This document shows, one piece after another, positions 59,261 to 64,000 of a stretch of 64,000 nt of DNA. Made by a program: the position numbers and the translations under genes. Source of the DNA: Castor canadensis (lineage: Eukaryota; Chordata; Mammalia; Rodentia; Castoridae); NCBI RefSeq assembly GCF_047511655.1, contig NC_133400.1:6344001-6408000 (forward strand). Direction: 5' to 3'. Positions within the stretch are counted from its first letter, which is position 1. Each line of letters begins with the position of its first letter. The notes below the pieces were generated by a model, which had not been told where the DNA came from, searched no databases, and was given only the letters and a program-made list of their open reading frames with translations.

Positions 59261-59490
59261 CAGCCAAGCATGGTGGTGTGTGCCTACAATCCTAGCTACT
59301 CAGCAAGTGGGAGAAGGAGGATTGTGAGTTCAAGGCCATCCCCAGGCAAAGTTAGTGAGACCCTATTTCAAGAAACAAAAACAAAACAAAAAACCAAATA
59401 CAAAAGACTTGGGGATGTGGCTCAAGTGGTAGAGTGCCTGCTTGGCATGTATGAGGCCCTGGTTTCAATTCCTAGTACTGCAAAAACAAC
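59261..59490 (+). mobile_element. Composite SINE inserted in L1M
   Basis: B1-like head (tggtggtgtgtgcctacaat) and ID tail (ctcaagtggtagagtgcctg), flanked by AAAAGGT on both sides. Confidence 0.87.
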
Positions 59491-59507
59491 AACAAAAGGT
59501 TAAAATG

Positions 59508-59600
59508 GGAGCTGGAGGAGTGGCTCAAGTGGTAGAGCACCTGCCTAGCAAGGGTGAGGCCCTGAGTTCAAAACCCCAGTACTGCCAAGAAAGAAAAAAT
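59508..59600 (+). mobile_element. ID-type SINE inserted next to the composite SINE
   Basis: 'ggagtggctcaagtggtaga' with 'aaaaccccagtactgcc'; flanked by AAAATG copies. Confidence 0.85.
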
Positions 59601-59642
59601 GTTAGAGTGGTAAGTCATGTTAAACATATTTCAACACAACAG
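59601..59642 (+). mobile_element. L1M tail continuation
   Basis: Continues the L1M of 58785-59260 after the nested SINEs ('gtggtaagtcatgttaaac'). Confidence 0.7.
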
Positions 59643-60079
59643 ACAACAAATGTATGCAGAATTCCTAAGTGATGTGAGTGCACAGCCAGGGACCAGCATG
59701 TGTGACCCCCTCCCTTGTTCAGGCACAGTCCACAGGATAAGAGAGAAAAGGTGAGGTGTCCATGGTTGCCTAATGGCCCTGGGTCCTGACGGATGAAACT
59801 AGATGTGGAGGTCCCATCTGACATGTGCCACATTCACAGGTGCCATTTGGTGCTGTGGAAATAGTCCTCAGTAGGCAGTCAGGCATAGCACAGGGCAAAG
59901 TACCCTGCTTGTGACCAGGAGGACAGAGCTGGAGACAGCTCACCATGATCCCTCTGTCCCATGAGCTTGCTTCTTAGTAGCTGACTGGAGGCTTGTGGGC
60001 ATGAGTACCTCCTATACCCCGGGAGGCTGACCTGAGGCAGGACAACCTGCCAAGCAGAAGTGGGCTCAAGGCAGGTCAG

Positions 60080-60362
60080 AGGATGGTGACATAGGGTGAG
60101 AGTGTTAGGCCAGAGGCCTCATGAGTGGGATTAGTGTCCTTATAAAAAGGGCCTCAGAGGGTACCTCACCCCCTCTTCCACCATGTGAGGACACAGGGAG
60201 AAGACCACCATCTACAAACCAGGAAGTGGTCTCAGCAGACACTGAATCTGCCTTGATCTTGTACCTCTTGGTCTCCAGACCTGTGAGAAATACGTTCTAG
60301 TTGTTTATAAGCTACCCAGCCTTGGGTCTGTTATTACAGTAGCTTCAACAGACTAAGACAGC
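60080..60362 (+). mobile_element. MLT1/MST-type LTR remnant, solo
   Basis: 'tgtccttataaaaagggcct', 'accatgtgaggacacaggga' and a tail 'acagactaagaca'. The 5' part is diverged; non-coding. Confidence 0.65.
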
Positions 60363-60669
60363 AAGGAAGGCCTAGAGGCCCTGGAGCTGGGAGAGGGGAG
60401 GGTTTGTGGGAGTTGTCTGTAGCCCTAGGACATTCACCCTGGGGATCCCAGCTTCCTGGCTGATGCTCTAGAGAACACGACAGGTCTCTAGGCTAGGCTC
60501 CCCATATCTAGTGCTTCAGGTCCTCACAGCTCCTTGCTCCTTCTAAGATTTGTGGGCTGCTGCATCCTGCCCCACCAGGACACTCCTGCAACCCTGGGGG
60601 CTCAGGCAAAGCCTTTTTGCTCTCAGGGGTGTGCACTACAATGACAGTGGGGCCAGGCTACCCTTGGAT

Positions 60670-60840
60670 TTCCTTCCTGCTACTTATAAACCGTGCAGCC
60701 TCAAGGCAGATGGTACATCATCTCTCTGAACCTCAGTTTCCTCATCTAAAAAACCAGCAGTAATAATGGCACTACTTCTTGGAGCTGTTGAGAGGATTAA
60801 ATGTAATATTTCAGGCTTGACAAAAGCTATTAAGTTAGTT
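60670..60840 (+). mobile_element. MIR SINE fragment
   Basis: 'aacctcagtttcctcatcta' and 'gttgagaggattaaatgta'. Confidence 0.75.
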
Positions 60841-61490
60841 ATGTTCAAAATACAAGGTGTCTAGAAACTCTTGAACGTCCACCATAGAGAAATGCGTCAT
60901 CTGTGGCCACAGTGCAATACCACACATAGTTACAGAGAGCAAAGGAACATGCAGAGGTCCCTGTGGACGTCATCTCCATGTACAACACACACACAAAGTT
61001 ACACTCCCTCATCCACAGGGCTCCAGTGCCTGCAGCCCAGAGGGCTGGCCCAACTGTCTTTGCAGAGGTGGCCGGGGGAGGGGGGGCAGTACCTGTGTGT
61101 ATGGTGGGTACTGCCACCTGTAAAGTTCCGAGTTGTTGCAGGAGGTCCCGTTTGTAATTGTACATTTAATTAAAGAGCAATAAGGGAAAGACCACCCCCC
61201 AGGATTTCAGAAGCTGGGACCCTAGTGCTGGCAATGTCCCTTCTACAGATTCTCAAACTGGCTGTGAGCCAGTGAGCAAGAACTGGAAGGAATCTGAGAT
61301 CCTATTATTTTTTGTTAGTGGGCTAACGACATATTTCATTGGTCAGGTAGATTATTTGATTTTTCAAATAATGCACATTATTTGGGAAATTAGAATCATG
61401 CAGAACTACATCAGGGTAAAAGGCACACGAACTCTATTCTGTGGGCTGACAGCTTGCATCCTGGTGCATTAGTCCATGGGTTCCTTGTCC

Positions 61491-61509
61491 GCACACACAC
61501 ACACACACC
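61491..61509. repeat. Short (AC)n microsatellite
   Basis: About 9 AC units followed by 'ctgcatgcatgcac'. Confidence 0.85.
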
Positions 61510-62026
61510 TGCATGCATGCACACACTATGTAAACCTGCAGGTAAATCTGGGTCATCTCACACATGCTGGCTCTCTTTTACTCTTGCTTCTGTCCTCCCT
61601 ACACTAACATCACAACATACCCAGGAACCAGAAAACCTTTTCCAAAGGGTCAGGTGATGAACCTTCGAAGCTCTGCAGCCACAGGACATGTGCCACAACC
61701 ACTGTACTGTGGAAGCTTGAGTGGCTGGGTCATGCCCCCAAACTCATGGAAACAGGTGCTGGACTTCACAGGCTGCAGACTTCTAGCCTGTACTGCTTCC
61801 CATCTTTCTCCACGTCCTGTGTAATCAGGCACAATGCACAGAGGAGGTTTTGGGTCCTTATTCAGTTTATAGAAATGGCATTGTATAGTTCATTCATCTT
61901 GGCATCTGGCCTTTTCTCTCCATATCTGCTGGGACTCACTCCAAACCACCTCCTGTCAATTTCCCTGTCTTGAACACATGGGCTGAGGGAGGACTTTCTT
62001 AAACACATCAAATGGAGTCCCCCCAG

Positions 62027-62207
62027 TGCTGGGCACCAGTGGCTCACGCCTGTAATCCTAGATTCTCAGGAGGATTGCAGTTCAAAGCCAGCCTGGGCAA
62101 ACAGTTCATGAGACCCTACCTCAAAAAAACCCATTACAAAAAAGGGTTGGTGGAGTGGCTCAAGGTGTAGGTCTTAAGTTCAATCCCCAGTACCACAAAA
62201 AAAAAAG
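62027..62207 (+). mobile_element. B1-like/ID-like composite SINE
   Basis: 'ctgggcaccagtggctcacg' to 'caatccccagtaccac' plus A10. Flanking GGAGTCCCCC and GGAGGTCCCCC suggest a target duplication. Confidence 0.87.
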
Positions 62208-63149
62208 GAGGTCCCCCTCCCCAGATGTCCTACTTCCCAACCTCAGCCTGGGTTGCTGTCCTCCCTGGGGCCACCCCCAGTTTTGGCTTGGTGGCCTCAG
62301 TGACAGGGTCCTCCCTCCTGACCAAGGCCACCCCAGGTCAAAGCGTTCTTTGCACCTGATATTAAAGACCACAGTGGGGGTCTCTTCTTGATCCCTAATA
62401 TGAGATGGCATCTTCAGAGGAAATGCCCAGATGACCAGCAATCCAGCACATAAAGTGACAAATGTAGACACTGGACCAAGGCTGCTGTTTGTACTGGGTG
62501 AAGTGTGGGCTGGGTGCTGCCCTGCCTGAAACCAGGGAGCAGTGCTGTTTCCTTGGGGCCTGGTAAAGGCTCTTCATCTCCATCCAAGTAAAGATCCCAA
62601 GACAGGCGATCTCAGCAAGGGCCTCGTGGTTTATTTTACCAGGAGGTTTATCTGGTGTGCAGCACTTCAAAGGGCATCTGATGTGTTTGTGGCTTGGTTT
62701 GGAAGCCTCCATTCCTTGCTGGGCAGCCAGAGTCACCAGTTCCTACCGCAAAGGGCCTGGATGTATGAACACACCCTAGCAAAGGGATCCATTTCCAAAA
62801 GCAGTGATTCACAGTTGGGCTCCAATGTGCATTTCAGGCAGGCCGTGATGTCACGCTTGGATCCTGGACATAGACAGATTTGGGGTGGAGGGAGGGGTCT
62901 GTTCTTGGTGGGGATCCTCAGACAGTTACACTAACTCTGCATGCAAAGGAACCTCAGATAGATCCTAGTAGTGTGGATTCCTCACTGTTATGAATTCTAA
63001 GCCATCTGCACAAGTGTAGGGGACACTGAAAAGCAATTCAGACATTGTGGACATGTTCAGTCATTTATGCTTGATTTCAGGTTGTGAGGGACCCAGAAAT
63101 GGGTCCTAATGGGGCCAGAGGTAGCATCAGACCCTGGTTTGACTTAAGG

Positions 63150-63310
63150 TTTGGATGCATGAGAAAGTTATTTAATAAGAGGGTCAGTTTTCTCATCTAT
63201 AAGATGGAGCTATGATACCTTCTTCCCAGGGACATTGTGTAGTTTTGGACAAGATAACACAGATGAAGTGGATGAAAATCAGTAGTCACTCGACAAATGT
63301 TGACCGCACA
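63150..63310 (+). mobile_element. MIR SINE fragment
   Basis: 'gtcagttttctcatctataa' then 'gatggagctatgatac'. Confidence 0.7.
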
Positions 63311-63404
63311 TCCCTTTCTTGAGGCTGTTGCAGCGGCTGTGGAATCTATGTGCACAGCATTGCTTGGAGGGCGGGCTGAAGCACTGTGTGCTGCAACCTC
63401 ACCC

Positions 63405-63520
63405 CAACCTGTGAGTCAGGAGATTCACAGTTCTAAGATCCTGGGTAGAGCAGATGCACTGGCCCACTGATCCCACATGCGGAACCACTTGAGCTACTGG
63501 TTCAAATCCCTAGGTCTGCT
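63405..63520. mobile_element. MER5-like hAT remnant
   Basis: 'gtgagtcaggagattcacag...gagctactggttcaaatcc'; weak. Confidence 0.35.
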
Positions 63521-64000
63521 GAGGCCAGGAGGCTGGGATGAGAGGACGACCCTCTTAGATGGAGCATTCAACTCCAACTTTGGCAAGGGCCTCGAGGGTC
63601 AATGCTACCATCTTAACCAGTGCTCCTAACCCCATGTGTGTGCCTTTTAAGGTCCCCATGCTCCTGGTCATCTGTCTCAGTTGAGCAGTTAAGATTCATC
63701 CCAGTCTTCCAGGGGTTCTTATCCAAGCATCTGCCAGCACTCCACCATTTTCCCCGGCCCACTGGCAATCCTGCAACCTGCCATCCACAGTCTCGAGACA
63801 GCAGCTCTACCAGGAGTAGCTTCATGTTCCACAGAGGGGGGTCTTTGTCTCAGACCTTTTGCAAAACTGCCTATTGGTCCTCAGTGTACTGAGGCCATCC
63901 AGGGAACAGGATGCAGGTGATGACCACCAGGGCCTTGTGCTTTTGGCAATAACTCCTGGCCAATTAGTCTCTCCCCAACCTTTTCCTTCCCAAGAGCTGA

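Noticed and set aside
59400-59580. tRNA-like A/B-box pairs (ctcaagtggtagag, gttcaaaccccag)
   Set aside because: Parts of ID-type SINEs; no cloverleaf or CCA context of a functional tRNA gene.

Overview
The window is mammalian nuclear DNA from a rodent. It carries the 3' two thirds of one gene, CMIP (c-Maf-inducing protein), on the minus strand. Eighteen coding exons lie between 48674 and 2451. Spliced in order they give 1845 nt of open frame, which is 614 codons plus stop. All borders are GT-AG and the frame is continuous across every junction. From memory, human CMIP has 773 residues and 21 exons, so these should be exons 4-21 (about residues 160-773). Exons 1-3, with the promoter and most of the PH domain, would lie beyond 64000. 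The 3' UTR runs from 2450 down to a single canonical poly(A) signal at 587-592, and the first ~565 bases are downstream flank.

The organism is inferred from the young repeats. They are B1-like heads followed by ID-like, tRNA-derived tails of the form 'ggagtggctcaagtggtaga...ttcaaaccccagtac'. I associate these composite SINEs with castorimorph rodents (beaver, kangaroo rat, pocket gopher), with beaver as best guess. Older layers are those shared by placental mammals: MIR, L2, L1M 3' ends, MLT1-type LTRs and MER20/MER5-type hAT remnants.

Layout, low to high coordinate: flank (1-565); 3' UTR and last exon (566-2504); a dense 3' half with exons 11-20 (4948-17356) encoding the region before the leucine-rich repeats and the repeats themselves; the 8.7 kb intron 10, with a long CA-rich stretch next to the 354-nt exon 10; exons 4-10 spread over 26-48.7 kb; and 15.3 kb of intron 3 (48675-64000) with repeats but no exon I can find. 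No second gene, functional RNA gene, CRISPR array or intact mobile element is visible.

No undescribed biological system is evident. The points most worth a second look are non-coding. A (GA)n/(CT)n pair could pair in the pre-mRNA around exons 11-13. Two introns carry perfect palindromic CRE sites, one beside an RFX-like box. A bZIP motif cluster lies in intron 7 and a perfect RFX X-box in a CpG-richer part of intron 3. A homeodomain-motif-rich, repeat-free block lies in intron 11, and an inverted SINE ends about 11 nt from the exon 13 splice donor. Repeat classes were assigned by eye from remembered consensus sequences; their ends are approximate.
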